A program made the position numbers and the translations under genes. Under the pieces are notes generated by a model. That model saw only the letters and a program-made list of their open reading frames with translations, had not been told where the DNA came from and ran no database searches. DNA of 64,000 nucleotides. Origin: VAXT01 sp963728535. Its GTDB lineage: Bacteria; Actinomycetota; Thermoleophilia; Gaiellales; Gaiellaceae. Positions 1 through 8,691 of the stretch are shown one piece after another. Every line of letters begins with the position of its first letter. Within the stretch, counting starts at the first letter, position 1. Location: contig CAVSKK010000001.1 in the NCBI GenBank assembly GCA_963728535.1, positions 1,240,001 through 1,304,000 on the forward strand, given 5' to 3'.

Positions 1-648
1 AGCAGGATCGAGTCGACGCCTGCAGCGACGGCCTCGCGCACGTCCTCGAGCGTCTCCGCCTCGACCTCGATCGGGAGAGTCGTTCCGGCAGCGCGCAGCC
101 TCTCGACCGCGGGCTGAATTCCGCCGGCCGCGCTCAGATGGTTGTCCTTCACGAGGATCCCGTCATCGAGGCCGAAGCGGTGGTTCTGCGCGCCGCCGCA
201 GCGAACGGCGTACTTCTCGAGCGCGCGCAGGCCGGGGGTCGTCTTCCTCGTGTCGAGGACGACGCAATCGGTGCCTTCCAGGGCATCGACGAAGAGGCGG
301 GTGAGCGTGGCGACTCCGGAGAGGCGGCCGAGGAAGTTGAGCGCGGTCCGTTCGCCGGTCAGGACTGCGCGCGTGGAGCCGGTGATTCGCCCGATCACGG
401 CCGGGGTCTCCGAGACCCGCTCTCCCTCGCGTGGCGAGCGCCTCGAACCGGATCGTGGGATCCAGCGCCCGGAAGACAGCCTCCGCAGCGACGAGACCGC
501 AGACGACGCCCGGCTGCTTGAGCAGGATCTGCGCTTCGCAGGTGGCGGACGCATCGACGGTGGCCTCGGTCGTCACGTCGCCCGCGCCGACGTCCTCCGC
601 GAGCGCCTCCCGCACGACGCGCTCGAGCTCGGGCGCGGGAAGCTCCAT
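1..648 (-). CDS. nadC: Nicotinate-nucleotide pyrophosphorylase, 3' end outside window, one apparent frameshift
   Basis: Quinolinate phosphoribosyltransferase converts quinolinate and PRPP to nicotinate mononucleotide. The N-terminal part starts at ATG 648 (MELPAPELERVV), 11 bp after the nadB stop, with an AGAGG ribosome site. That frame is lost near base 432. The next frame continues with the family hallmarks DTRKTTPGLR, EKYAVRCGGAQNHR and LVKDNHL, then IEVEAETLEDVREAV up to the window edge. Removing one base (plus-strand t432) restores a continuous EALAREGERV reading. The protein should be about 280 aa and its C-terminus lies left of the window. Because the gene is normally essential and both halves look intact, a sequencing or assembly indel is more likely than a true pseudogene. 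It forms an operon with nadB. Confidence 0.88.
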
Positions 649-659
649 GGGGCGAGCCT

Positions 660-2078
660 CTAGGACCATTGCTCCAGCACGGGCGGCTGTTCTGGTCGGA
701 GGACGACGTGGCCCGCGAACGCGGGATCCTCGTTCGGATAGTCGGCGCGGAAGTGCGCTCCCCGGCTCTCGGGGCGAGCGAGCGCGCTCTCGGCGATCAG
801 CCTGGTCAGCAGATGTGACCTGTGGCGCAGGCGCTCGAGGCCCGCACCGTCGCGGACGAGGCCCGCGTCCTCCCAGAGAGCCCGGCGGAGGGCAGGAGTG
901 ACCGCCTCGGACTGTTCCGGCTCCGACACCGGCGGCGGGCCGAGCCGAGCGGGCAGATCGGGCTCGCCCAGTGCCGCGAGAGCGGCCCGGCGCCCGAAAA
1001 CGAGGCACTCGAGCAAGGAGTTCGAAGCCAGCCGGTTCGCGCCGTGCACGCCGGTGCAGGCGCACTCGCCGGCGGCGTACAGCCCGGACAGCTCCGTGCG
1101 GCCCTCGAGGTCGGTGACGATGCCGCCCATCGTGTAGTGCGCCGCGGGCGCGACCGGAATCAGCTCGGCGGCGGGGTCGTAGCCGACCTTCTCGAGACTG
1201 ACCATCAAGGTTGGGAAGCGACCGCGGTCGACCGGGCGCAGATCGAGCATCGCGGTCCCGCGCGCTCCGATCGCACGCGCGACGACGTCACGCGGAGCCA
1301 GCTCGTCGGTGAAGCGGTGCCCGTCGTTGTCGACCAGAAGCGCACCCGCTCCACGCAGCGCCTCACTGAGCAGGAAGCCGGAGCCGACGAGCGCGGTGGG
1401 GTGAAACTGCACGAACTCGAGGTCGGCCACCGCGGCACCCGCGCGGTAGGCCAGCGCGATGCCGTCGCCGACTGCGCCGCGCGGATTCGTCGTCCGCTCC
1501 CAGAGCGCAGCCGCCCCGCCGGTGGCGAGCACTGTCGCACGCCCCGCAACGAATCGGCTCTCCGTGCGAACGCCGAGGCAGCGACCGTCCGCCGTCCAGA
1601 GATCGACGACCCGCTCACCCTGGACGACCGAGATCCCCGGATGGCTGAGAACGCGCTCCGAGAGGACATTCGCGATGCGCCGCCCGGTCTCCGCGCCACC
1701 GGCGTGGACAACACGAGGACGCGAATGCCCACCCTCGAGGCCGAGCTCGAGATCGAACTCGACGCCCAGGTCGACGAGATCGGCGACCCTGGCCGGCGCC
1801 TCGGCCGTGAGAGTGGAGACTGCGCTTGGCCGACTGAGGCCCCGCCCCGCTGCGAGCGTGTCGGCAGCGTGCTCGGCAGGATCGTCGCCCTCGCCCAGCG
1901 CGGCAGCGACGCCGCCCTGCGCCAGATAACTGGCCGACGAGCGCAACGGCCCTTTCGCGATCAAGGTCACCTTTGCCTCGCGGGCGACACATAGGGCCGC
2001 GTACAGACCTGCGACGCCTCCGCCCACGATCACGAGATCGCCGCAGTTCACTTCGGGCTGCTGTGGTCGCGGATTCAC
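660..2078 (-). CDS. nadB: L-aspartate oxidase
   Basis: This FAD enzyme oxidises L-aspartate to iminoaspartate, the first step of de novo NAD synthesis. The Rossmann motif VIVGGGVAGLYAALCVA lies at about residues 17-33. SASYLAQGGVAAALGEGD (about 48-65), the FAD-domain segment EFVQFHPTAL and the C-terminal GECACTGVHGANRLASNSLLE follow the succinate dehydrogenase/aspartate oxidase pattern. At 472 aa it is shorter than the common 510-540 aa form, with a reduced C-terminal helical domain. The GTG start at 2078 has GAGAGG upstream. nadC follows 11 bp downstream. A 27-bp palindrome 20 bp upstream of the start suggests repression by the divergent NrtR-like gene. nadA is not in the window. Confidence 0.95.
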   Translation of the reverse strand: MNPRPQQPEVNCGDLVIVGGGVAGLYAALCVAREAKVTLIAKGPLRSSASYLAQGGVAAALGEGDDPAEHAADTLAAGRGLSRPSAVSTLTAEAPARVADLVDLGVEFDLELGLEGGHSRPRVVHAGGAETGRRIANVLSERVLSHPGISVVQGERVVDLWTADGRCLGVRTESRFVAGRATVLATGGAAALWERTTNPRGAVGDGIALAYRAGAAVADLEFVQFHPTALVGSGFLLSEALRGAGALLVDNDGHRFTDELAPRDVVARAIGARGTAMLDLRPVDRGRFPTLMVSLEKVGYDPAAELIPVAPAAHYTMGGIVTDLEGRTELSGLYAAGECACTGVHGANRLASNSLLECLVFGRRAALAALGEPDLPARLGPPPVSEPEQSEAVTPALRRALWEDAGLVRDGAGLERLRHRSHLLTRLIAESALARPESRGAHFRADYPNEDPAFAGHVVLRPEQPPVLEQWS

Positions 2079-2092
2079 GTCTCAGGTTGCCT

Positions 2093-2143
2093 CTCTGCTA
2101 GTTTTCGCCTCTGAGGCGATAACTATGACTGAGTCTAGCAGAG
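2093..2143. repeat. Second inverted repeat overlapping the nad operator
   Basis: CTCTGCTAG at 2093-2101 is repeated as its perfect reverse complement CTAGCAGAG at 2135-2143, 33 bp apart. The centre (2118) differs from that of the 27-bp palindrome (2112). It could be a looping or second-regulator site, or an mRNA hairpin at the nrtR start. Confidence 0.45.
2099..2125. promoter_or_regulatory. 27-bp palindromic operator between nadB and nrtR
   Basis: The arms TAGTTtTCGCCT and AGGCGAtAACTA flank a CTG centre (base 2112). Only one arm position and the centre break perfect symmetry. The site lies between the two divergent starts and covers the GAGG ribosome site and the first base of the nrtR ATG. 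NrtR regulators are known to bind palindromes upstream of NAD genes, so autoregulation together with control of nadB-nadC is the natural inference. The exact motif is not one I can match to a published consensus from memory. Confidence 0.75.
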
Positions 2144-2828
2144 TTTCCGCTCATGAGTCGAAAACGCCGGCGCAGGTGACGCTTGCGGTGGTCTTCCAGG
2201 TTCGAGCGGCCAGCTGCAGGTGCTTCTCTGGCAGCGCGCAAAGGCGCCGTACGCCGGCGAGTGGTCCCTCCCGGGCGGCTACCTCGAGCCGGGCGAGACG
2301 CTCGAGGACTCGATCCGCAAGCATCTCGCGGACAAGGTCGACGTCCAGGAGGTCTCCCACCTCGAGCAGCTCGAGACGCTCAGCGACCCCGACCGGCACC
2401 CGCGCGAATGGCAGCTCGCCACCGCGTACCTCGGCATCGTCCCGCTCGGCGTCGACCCGGAGTTGCCCGACGACACGAGCTGGCACCCGGTCGACGAGCT
2501 GCCGAAGCTCGCCTTCGACCACCGGGCGATCACCCTCGCCGGCCGCGAGCGGCTACGCGCAAAGCTCTCGTACACGAACATCGGCTTCGCCCTCGCCCCG
2601 GAGGACTTCACCCTCAGCGAGCTCCGGAACATCTACGCGGCCGCGCTCGGGCACGACGTCTCGGCGACGAACCTCCAGCGCGTCCTGGTCCGGCGAGGCG
2701 TGCTCGAGCCGACGGGCAGACGCCGGGAGCCGGGCCGCTCCGGGGGCCGCCCCGCGGAGCTCTTCCGCTTCAGCACGCCGCAGCTCGAGGTGACCGACCA
2801 GTTCGCGGTGCTGAGGCCTCCGGGTTAG
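2125..2828 (+). CDS. nrtR: NrtR-like Nudix transcriptional regulator of NAD metabolism, apparent frameshift near 2206
   Basis: NrtR proteins fuse a Nudix-like ADP-ribose sensor to a C-terminal winged helix. The N-terminal part (ATG 2125, GAGG 8 nt upstream) reads VTLAVVFQVRA, then breaks. The next frame (ORF 2220-2828 with its GTG) continues GQLQVLLWQRAKAPYAGEW, SLPGGYLEPGETL, and ends in the winged helix with NLQRVLVRRGVLEPTG and GRPAELFRF. One missing base at about 2206-2207 reunites the halves (V-R-x-G-Q-L-Q). In the Nudix region the glycines and GETL are present, but the canonical catalytic REExxEE is replaced by a sequence ending KHLADKVDV. That fits a ligand-sensing rather than hydrolytic role. 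Its position opposite nadB-nadC and the palindrome between them support the call. Confidence 0.85.
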
Positions 2829-4021
2829 CGGCGGCCGACGACGAGCTTGACCCGGTAACCGCGGCGCTTGATTGCGCGGGGACGTGGGGTCTGGCGGATC
2901 ACGCGGCCCACGCGTCTCGAATGAGTGCGGCGGATCCGGCCGACCGAACAATGTCTCGCGCGGATCCGCGACCGCGCTCGTCTGGTCTTCATGCCGAGCA
3001 CTCGTGGGACGACGCATCGCGCGCGCGGAGGTGCTGGGGGCGGCGGAGCCGGCGGCGGCGGACGCGGTGGGGGCGGTGGAATCCCTGGTGGCGGCGGTGG
3101 TGGAGGCAAATAGGCAGTCGGCGAGTCCGTTTCGAAGACGATCACATCCCCCTCAGGTGACCACGCGGGCCCGTCTCGATAGCGCGGTCCGCCGGTCAGG
3201 TCGTGGAGACCGGTGCCGTCGGCGTTCACGACCGCGATCCTCCTCCATCCCCGTCCAAACGCGATCTGCGTGCCGTCCGGGGACCAGCTCGGGCTCGAGG
3301 CGAGGCGGAGAGGCGGAGGATCCGACGCGATCACATGCTCGTTCGATCCATCGGCGTCGACCACAGCAATGTCGGTGTAGTTGAAGGGCAGCCCGTTGTC
3401 CTTCGAGTACGCGAGTCGCGTCCCGTCAGGCGACCAATCCGGATCGAAACCGCGGAGCGATGTAGCCCCGAACGGCCGCTGACTGCTCCCGTCGGGGCTC
3501 ATCACATAGAGGCTGTAGAGCCCAACGCCGTCACGGTTGCTCACAAATGCGATCCGGGTGCCGTCCGGAGACCAGGCAGGATGAGAGTCGAAGGCGACGT
3601 GGTTCGTAATGTTCGCCTGGCCGCTCCCGTCGGCGTTCATGACGTAGACGTCCGCCGGGGCACTCGGGCTGTTCTCCCTCGAGAACGCGATCATCGTCCC
3701 GTCAGGCGACCAGGCCGGCGCAAAGTCCCATTCCGAGCCGTCCGTGACACGCGCGACGCCACTCCCGTCGGAGTTGACGACGTAGATGTCTCCGCTGTCA
3801 ACGAAGGCGACCCTGCCACCATCACGCGACCACGCTGCGCCCCAGGGCATTCCAGGCCCCGCGACCAGCGCCCTCAGATCCGTGCCGTCCGGGCTCATGG
3901 TCATCAAGTCGGAGCCGTACCCGGGGGCAGCCGGGGCTCCCGCTGCGAGAACCAGCGCGGCTGTGGCGATGCATCCAGCCGTGCTCTTCGCCAACTTCGT
4001 CCTGCCGGCGATTCGACCCAT
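2825..4021 (-). CDS. Secreted TolB-type beta-propeller with polyproline linker and basic PASTA tag
   Basis: The 398-aa protein has a secretion signal (basic start, then CIATAALVLAAGAPAAPG at about 17-34) and about six WD40-like/TolB repeats built on (P)xWSPDGTxIAF and MNADGSG. A proline-rich linker (about 302-330) and a C-terminal basic PASTA domain (about 333-398: CVVPRVLGM, HCSVGRIRR, RVGRVIRQTPRP, VKLVVGRR) follow. PASTA domains in other proteins bind peptidoglycan or muropeptides, so wall attachment is inferred. The ATG at 4021 has a GGGAGGT site. It is the last of three tagged genes in tandem, and its stop overlaps the convergent nrtR end by 4 bp. This copy has the shortest linker and the most divergent tag of the local six. 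Confidence 0.85.
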   Translation of the reverse strand: MGRIAGRTKLAKSTAGCIATAALVLAAGAPAAPGYGSDLMTMSPDGTDLRALVAGPGMPWGAAWSRDGGRVAFVDSGDIYVVNSDGSGVARVTDGSEWDFAPAWSPDGTMIAFSRENSPSAPADVYVMNADGSGQANITNHVAFDSHPAWSPDGTRIAFVSNRDGVGLYSLYVMSPDGSSQRPFGATSLRGFDPDWSPDGTRLAYSKDNGLPFNYTDIAVVDADGSNEHVIASDPPPLRLASSPSWSPDGTQIAFGRGWRRIAVVNADGTGLHDLTGGPRYRDGPAWSPEGDVIVFETDSPTAYLPPPPPPPGIPPPPPRPPPPAPPPPAPPRARCVVPRVLGMKTRRARSRIRARHCSVGRIRRTHSRRVGRVIRQTPRPRAIKRRGYRVKLVVGRR

Positions 4022-4067
4022 TCACGACCTCCCCGTTTCCCGGCCGATCGACGCTACCCGAGGGAGT

Positions 4068-6362
4068 TTACCGCCGGCCGACGACCAACTTGACCGGGAA
4101 GCCGCGGCGCTTGAGGACGCCTGGCCTCGGGTTCTGGCCGATCACACGGCCGACTCGCCTCGAGCGGGCGCGGCGGATGCGACCCACGGAGCAGCGCGCC
4201 CTGCGGATCTTCGTCTTCGCCTTGGCGAGGCGCAGTCCGATCACCCTCGGCACGCGGCAGCGCGCCCGTGGTGGCGGAGGCGGTGGAGGTGGCGGCGGTG
4301 GAGGTGGCGCTGGTGGAGGTGGTGGCGGTGGCGGTGGTGGTGGCGGAGGCGGAGGTGGTGGAGGCGGAGGTGGTGGTGGCGGCGGCGGAGGTGGAGGAGG
4401 CGGAGGTGGAGGTGGTGGTGGCGGCGGCTCCTCGCGAGCGCTCGAGAACGCGAGGTGCGCTCCGTCGGGAGACCAGGTCGGCGCGGAGTCGTCGGCAGGA
4501 TCGTTCGTGAGGTTCGCCTGTCCGCTCCCGTCCGGGTTCATGAGATAGATCTCGGCTCCGTCGAAGCCCGTGAGGTCGTAACGGCCGTACGCGATCTTCA
4601 AGCCGTCGGGGGACCAGGAGGAAAAGTAGTCGTCGGTATTCGGATCGTTCGTGATGTTCGTCTGCCCACTCCCATCGGCATTCATCACGTAGATGTCGCC
4701 AGGTCCCTCGTCGTAGCGCGTGAACGCGATCTGCGTGCCGTCGGGAGACCAGGTCGGTGCTAGATCGGGGCCTAGCGGGTGGTTCGTGACGTTCACGGGG
4801 TTGCTGCCGTCGGCGTACATGACGTAGATCTCGTAGTCGTTCCCGTCGAAGCGGCTGAAGGCGATGTACTTGCCGTCCGGGGACCACGCCGGCAGGATGT
4901 CGTCGTAGGCAGGGTCATTCGTGAGATTCAGCTGCCCGCTCCCGTCGGCGTTCATGAACCAGATGTCCGCCGGCCCGCTCCCGTCGTAGCGGGCAAAGAC
5001 CATGTGGGTCCCGCCGGGCGACCAGGAGGGAGTCGAATCGTCGACGGCCGGGTCGTTCGACAGGTTGGCCTGGTCGGTGCCGTCTGCGTCCATCGCGTAG
5101 ATCTGTCCGCCGAAGTCGCCGAGGCGCGTGAACGCAATCCTCGCCCCGTTCGGCGACCAGTCCGCCGAGAAATCCTGCGCGGGGTCGTTTGTGAGGTTCG
5201 TCTGCCCGCTGCCGTCGGAGCCCATGGCGAAGATGTCGTAGTCGGGCGGCGGCGGGGGCAGCGTGAACCGCGTGAAGGCGATGTGCCCACTGTCCTGCGA
5301 CCAGGTCGGCCACGAGTCGTCGTCTGCCGAGTCGTTCGTGAGGTTCGTCTTGTTGCTGCCGTCCGCGTTCATGGAGAAGACCTCCGCCGCGCTGAAGCCG
5401 TCGTAGCGGGCGTACGCGATCTTCGTTCCGTCCCGTGACCAAGCCGGCGAGTAACTCTGGGAGGCGTCGTTCGTCAGGTTCGTCGGATCCGAGCCGTCGG
5501 CGTCCATGGCATAGATCTGCGAGCTCGTCTCGCCGACCTTGGCGAATGCGATCCTCATCCCGTTCGGTGACCACGTCGGGGCGTAATCGTCGTTGACCGG
5601 ATCGTTCGTGAGGTTCGTCTCGTTGCTGCCGTCCGCATTCATGACGTAGACGTCAGCCGGCCCGTCACTCCCGCGGGCGAAGGCGATCTTCGTCCCGTCC
5701 GGCGACCAGACCGGATAGCCGTCGAACCCCGGGTCGGTGGTCAACTGCGTCTGGTTGGTGCCGTCCGCATGCATGACCCAGATGTCGAAGTCACTGGTCT
5801 CCGTCGCACGAGCCCACGCGATCTTCGTGCCGTCCGGAGACCACTCCGGGTCGAAGTCGGCAGTTGCCGGGTCGTTCGAGACGTCCATCTGACCTGAGCC
5901 GTCGGGGTTCATCACGAAGATCTCTGCATCCGTCTCCGAGATCTGGGTGAAGGCGATCTTCGTGCCGTCGTAAGACCAGGCGGGGTACCCGTCGTCGGAA
6001 GCGGGGTTGTTCGTAAGGTTCGTCTGGCCGGAACCGTCGGCGTTCATCGCGTAGATCTCGCCGCCTCCGCCGGGGCCCGCCGTGCGGCCGGGGAGCACCG
6101 GCAGACCCGGCCGCGTCGCGCGGGAGAGGCCGGGCATCCGATCTCCGCGGCGGGATATGTCGTACCGCAGCGACGGCGCGCCTGCTCGGACGCCGCGGGC
6201 ATGGCTCGCGCCGAGCAATCGCGCAGCTGAGCCGAACGTCGCGTGCGCGGGCGTCGGTCGAGCGCCGCGGGCATCCGCTAGGCCGAAGAGGAGAGCGCCT
6301 GCGAGCGCGGCCGCGAGCACGAAGCGACCCCGATGAGGGGAACTCTTGCCTCTGCTTGACAC
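4068..6362 (-). CDS. Large secreted TolB-type beta-propeller with polyproline linker and basic PASTA tag
   Basis: The 764-aa protein has a signal peptide (FVLAAALAGALLFGLADA at about 14-31) and a low-complexity spacer to about 95. Twelve TolB/WD40-like repeats follow with the pattern IYxMNADGSGQTNLTNDP ... PxWSPDGTKIAF, probably forming two propellers. A nearly pure polyproline linker of about 55 residues precedes the basic PASTA tag (about 699-764: CRVPRVIGLRL, CSVGRIRRARS, VIGQNPRPG, VKLVVGRR). A GTG start at 6362 is used; its ribosome site is weak. Relatives are often annotated as Tol-Pal TolB proteins, but TolB works in Gram-negative periplasms. Here a wall-displayed binding or scaffold role is more likely. 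Confidence 0.85.
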   Translation of the reverse strand: MSSRGKSSPHRGRFVLAAALAGALLFGLADARGARPTPAHATFGSAARLLGASHARGVRAGAPSLRYDISRRGDRMPGLSRATRPGLPVLPGRTAGPGGGGEIYAMNADGSGQTNLTNNPASDDGYPAWSYDGTKIAFTQISETDAEIFVMNPDGSGQMDVSNDPATADFDPEWSPDGTKIAWARATETSDFDIWVMHADGTNQTQLTTDPGFDGYPVWSPDGTKIAFARGSDGPADVYVMNADGSNETNLTNDPVNDDYAPTWSPNGMRIAFAKVGETSSQIYAMDADGSDPTNLTNDASQSYSPAWSRDGTKIAYARYDGFSAAEVFSMNADGSNKTNLTNDSADDDSWPTWSQDSGHIAFTRFTLPPPPPDYDIFAMGSDGSGQTNLTNDPAQDFSADWSPNGARIAFTRLGDFGGQIYAMDADGTDQANLSNDPAVDDSTPSWSPGGTHMVFARYDGSGPADIWFMNADGSGQLNLTNDPAYDDILPAWSPDGKYIAFSRFDGNDYEIYVMYADGSNPVNVTNHPLGPDLAPTWSPDGTQIAFTRYDEGPGDIYVMNADGSGQTNITNDPNTDDYFSSWSPDGLKIAYGRYDLTGFDGAEIYLMNPDGSGQANLTNDPADDSAPTWSPDGAHLAFSSAREEPPPPPPPPPPPPPPPPPPPPPPPPPPPPPPPPPPPPPPPAPPPPPPPPPPPPPRARCRVPRVIGLRLAKAKTKIRRARCSVGRIRRARSRRVGRVIGQNPRPGVLKRRGFPVKLVVGRR

Positions 6363-6407
6363 GAGGCAATCGTCGCAGGTACTGCGCGAGATTCCTAGGA
6401 ACCAAGC

Positions 6408-6435
6408 AGGAGCGCCGGCTTTCGCCGGCGCTCCT
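6408..6435 (-). terminator. Perfect 12-bp hairpin after the kelch gene
   Basis: AGGAGCGCCGGC and GCCGGCGCTCCT pair fully around a 4-nt loop, between the kelch gene stop (6463) and the start of the next tagged gene (6362). The T-tail is weak on either strand. Confidence 0.7.
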
Positions 6436-6462
6436 TATTCGTTTCGCTTGCTGTGACTCGGT

Positions 6463-7908
6463 TTAGCGCCGGCCGACCACCAGCTTGACCGGGAAGCCGC
6501 GGCGCTTGACGGCGCCGGGCCTCGGGCTCTGGCCGATCACGCGGCCGACTCGCCGCGAACGGGCGCGACGGACGCGGCCCACGGAGCAGCGTGCCCTGCG
6601 GATCCTGGTCTTCGCCTGGCCCAGCCTCAGCCCGATCACCCTCGGCACGCGGCAGCGCGCCTGTGGTGGTGGCGGAGGTGGTGGCGGTGGTGGAGGTGGC
6701 GGCGGTGGAGGCGGAGGTGGTGGAGGTGGCGGAGGTGGCGGTGGTGGCGGCGGCGGAGGCGGTGGAGGTGGCGGCGGCGGGGGTGGTGGTGGAGGCGGTG
6801 GAGGCGGTGGAGGCGGAGGTGGTGGTGGCGGCGGAGCCTCGGATCGATAGAGATGAGCGGACAGGAACTGGAACGTCGCCCCGTTGAGACCGCCCGTCGA
6901 CCAGATCTCGCCGCCGGCACGGCCGGTCGAATTGAAGCCGGCCGAGTTCGCCTGCCGCGCAGGCGCCGCCAGGTTCGGCGGTGAGGCCACCCAGCTTCCG
7001 CCCGGCCAACTCGCAGTGTCCAGCTCGTTGACGAGGTCGGTCGACTCGAAGTAGGCGCCGCCGGTCAGGTCGCCGCCGATCGCATACAGCTTCGTCCCCG
7101 AGGAGGCGAGCGCGAAGTCCGCCCGCTGCGGGGTGAACGCGGGACCGCTCGACCAGACGCCGGTCGACATGTCCAGGCGCATGGTCGCGGTCGAGTTGCT
7201 GGCCGAACTGGCCCCGAAACCGCCGACCACGTACAGGTAGTTGCCGACCGTCTGGTAGCCGGAGAGGAAGACGCCCTCGGGCGCCGGGTTCCCCGTCGAC
7301 CAGCTGTTGGTTGCGATGTCGTAGATGGTCAGCTGCGTCTGCGGAGCGGCAGCCCCGCCGATCACGTACACCTTGTTGTTGAGCGCACCGGCAGCACAGC
7401 CGTAGCCGCTCGAGACCGGCCGCGGAGCACCCAAGGTCCAGCTGTCGGTCGCGATGTCGTAGATCCGGAAAGAGCTACCCGTGTCGCCCTCGGCGACGTA
7501 GATCTTGCCGTTCCAGTGGGCTCCGCAGGGCGCTTCGCTGGCGACCGGAATCGGGGCCAGTGGCGTCCAGGCGTCGGTGGTTGCGTTGTAGCGGTTGACG
7601 TCCGGGATCCGCGTCCCGTCCGAGACGCCACCGATCACGTACAGCATCTCGCCCAGGTCGGCGAAGGCGTAGCGGACGTTCGTGCGCGGATAGGAAGCGC
7701 CCGGTGTCCAGGTGCCGAACGGGCTCACTGACCCGTATGAGCCTCGCGGGAGGTTCAAGCCTCGCGGGAGGTTCGTCGTGCTCGACGAAGCGAATGCGGC
7801 GGCGCGGTCATTCGAAGCACCGATCGCCGTCCCGCTCAGCACCGTCGCAAGCAATACCAAGATCGCGAGCGCACCCGCCCACGACCACGGCCGAAGTCGT
7901 TGTCTCAT
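6463..7908 (-). CDS. Secreted kelch-type beta-propeller with polyproline linker and basic PASTA tag
   Basis: The 481-aa protein starts at ATG 7908 with GAGAGGGG 8 nt upstream. A signal peptide (WAGALAILVLLATVLSGTAIGAS) is followed by kelch repeats: LYVIGGVSDG, IYVAEGDTG, VYVIGGAAAP, LYVVGGFGAS, LYAIGGDLTG, each with a following W and a YDIATxxW strand. An unbroken polyproline run of about 58 residues (about 358-415) leads to the PASTA tag (CRVPRVIGLRLGQAKT, CSVGRVRRARS, VIGQSPRPG, VKLVVGRR). The tag is nearly identical to those of the TolB-type neighbour and the BNR protein at 32.5 kb, although the propellers are unrelated in sequence. It heads the three-gene tandem array of tagged proteins. 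Confidence 0.87.
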   Translation of the reverse strand: MRQRLRPWSWAGALAILVLLATVLSGTAIGASNDRAAAFASSSTTNLPRGLNLPRGSYGSVSPFGTWTPGASYPRTNVRYAFADLGEMLYVIGGVSDGTRIPDVNRYNATTDAWTPLAPIPVASEAPCGAHWNGKIYVAEGDTGSSFRIYDIATDSWTLGAPRPVSSGYGCAAGALNNKVYVIGGAAAPQTQLTIYDIATNSWSTGNPAPEGVFLSGYQTVGNYLYVVGGFGASSASNSTATMRLDMSTGVWSSGPAFTPQRADFALASSGTKLYAIGGDLTGGAYFESTDLVNELDTASWPGGSWVASPPNLAAPARQANSAGFNSTGRAGGEIWSTGGLNGATFQFLSAHLYRSEAPPPPPPPPPPPPPPPPPPPPPPPPPPPPPPPPPPPPPPPPPPPPPPPPPPPPPPPPPQARCRVPRVIGLRLGQAKTRIRRARCSVGRVRRARSRRVGRVIGQSPRPGAVKRRGFPVKLVVGRR

Positions 7909-8006
7909 TCTCGTACCCCTCTCATGTCCCCTGTTCTTGTTGTCCCCTTCATTACGTACACCGTTCGGGGGGACTTTGCAAGGGGTGCGATCGCTTGGAG
8001 CCGCTT

Positions 8007-8663
8007 CTACGCGACGCCGATGCCGGCAGCGAGCTCGCGCGAGATCGCGTGCTCGACCTTGCCGACGCGCACCGTGATCGGGCCGCCGAACGGCTCAGCC
8101 CGGCGCAGCTTGACCTTCTTGCCGGGGACGAGCGCGAGCGTCGCCAGGTACCGGAGAAGGCCCTCGTCCGTGTCGGGGACTCGTTTGATCGTTGCCTCGT
8201 CGCCGGGCTCGAGGCTGGCGAGAGACCGGAGCTGTACGCGATCGAGTCGCAGCTTCGCATCGGGAATCGGATCGCCGTGCGGGTCATGCGTCGGGAACCC
8301 GAGCGACTGATCGATGCGGGCTTCGAGCTCTTCTGAGAGCGCGTGCTCGAGCCGGTCGGCCTCTGAATGCACCTCGTCGAGACTGAGACCGAGCGCCTGC
8401 GTGAGGTATTGCTCGAGCAGCCGGTGGTGGCGAATCACTTCGAGCGCGACCCGCTCTCCGGACGGCGTCAGCTCGACGCCGCGATAGGGCTTGTGCTCGG
8501 CGAGCCCGGCCGCGGTCAGCCGCTTCAGCATCGCCGTCACCGACGGAGGCCGCACGCCCATGCGCCCCGCGATCGCCGAGGTCGTCGCGCGGCCGCCTTC
8601 CATATGGAGCTTGTGGATCTCCTTCAGGTAGTCCTGCATCGCGTCTGTCAGGTCGCCAACCAT
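8007..8663 (-). CDS. DtxR/MntR-family metal-dependent transcriptional repressor
   Basis: The 218-aa protein has the three-part DtxR design. An N-terminal winged helix (YLKEIHKLHMEGGRATTSAIAGRMGVRPPSVTAMLKRL, about 13-47) is followed by a dimer and metal domain with the typical HHRLLEQYLTQALGLSLDEVHSEADRLEHALSEEL run. A C-terminal FeoA/SH3-like domain ends it (LATLALVPGKKVKLRRAEPFGGPITVRVG). It would repress in response to Mn2+ or Fe2+. It is divergent from the multicopper oxidase and ZIP genes across only 28 bp, so it probably controls them and itself. I cannot distinguish MntR from IdeR by sequence alone. Confidence 0.92.
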   Translation of the reverse strand: MVGDLTDAMQDYLKEIHKLHMEGGRATTSAIAGRMGVRPPSVTAMLKRLTAAGLAEHKPYRGVELTPSGERVALEVIRHHRLLEQYLTQALGLSLDEVHSEADRLEHALSEELEARIDQSLGFPTHDPHGDPIPDAKLRLDRVQLRSLASLEPGDEATIKRVPDTDEGLLRYLATLALVPGKKVKLRRAEPFGGPITVRVGKVEHAISRELAAGIGVA

Positions 8664-8691
8664 TTCCTATACTCTAACTGAGAAGTTCGAC

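Noticed and set aside
822..1994. 390-aa ORF on the plus strand opposite nadB
   Set aside because: Composition is typical of a reverse-strand shadow. nadB motifs on the minus strand are decisive.
4090..4548. Long glycine-rich ORFs on the strand opposite the proline linkers (also at 6485, 35262, 45552)
   Set aside because: They are exact antisense images of CCN proline codons, with no ribosome sites or real N-termini. They are shadows, not glycine-rich proteins.
4068..6362. True TolB of a Tol-Pal system
   Set aside because: No pal, tolA, tolQ or tolR is nearby, the organism appears not to be Gram-negative, and the C-terminal PASTA tag is foreign to TolB.
8664..8691. Classical DtxR operator (TTAGGTTAGGCTAACCTAA type) between the repressor and oxidase
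   Set aside because: CCTATACTCTAAC gives only partial half-site likeness and no clear dyad. I could not support a site by eye.
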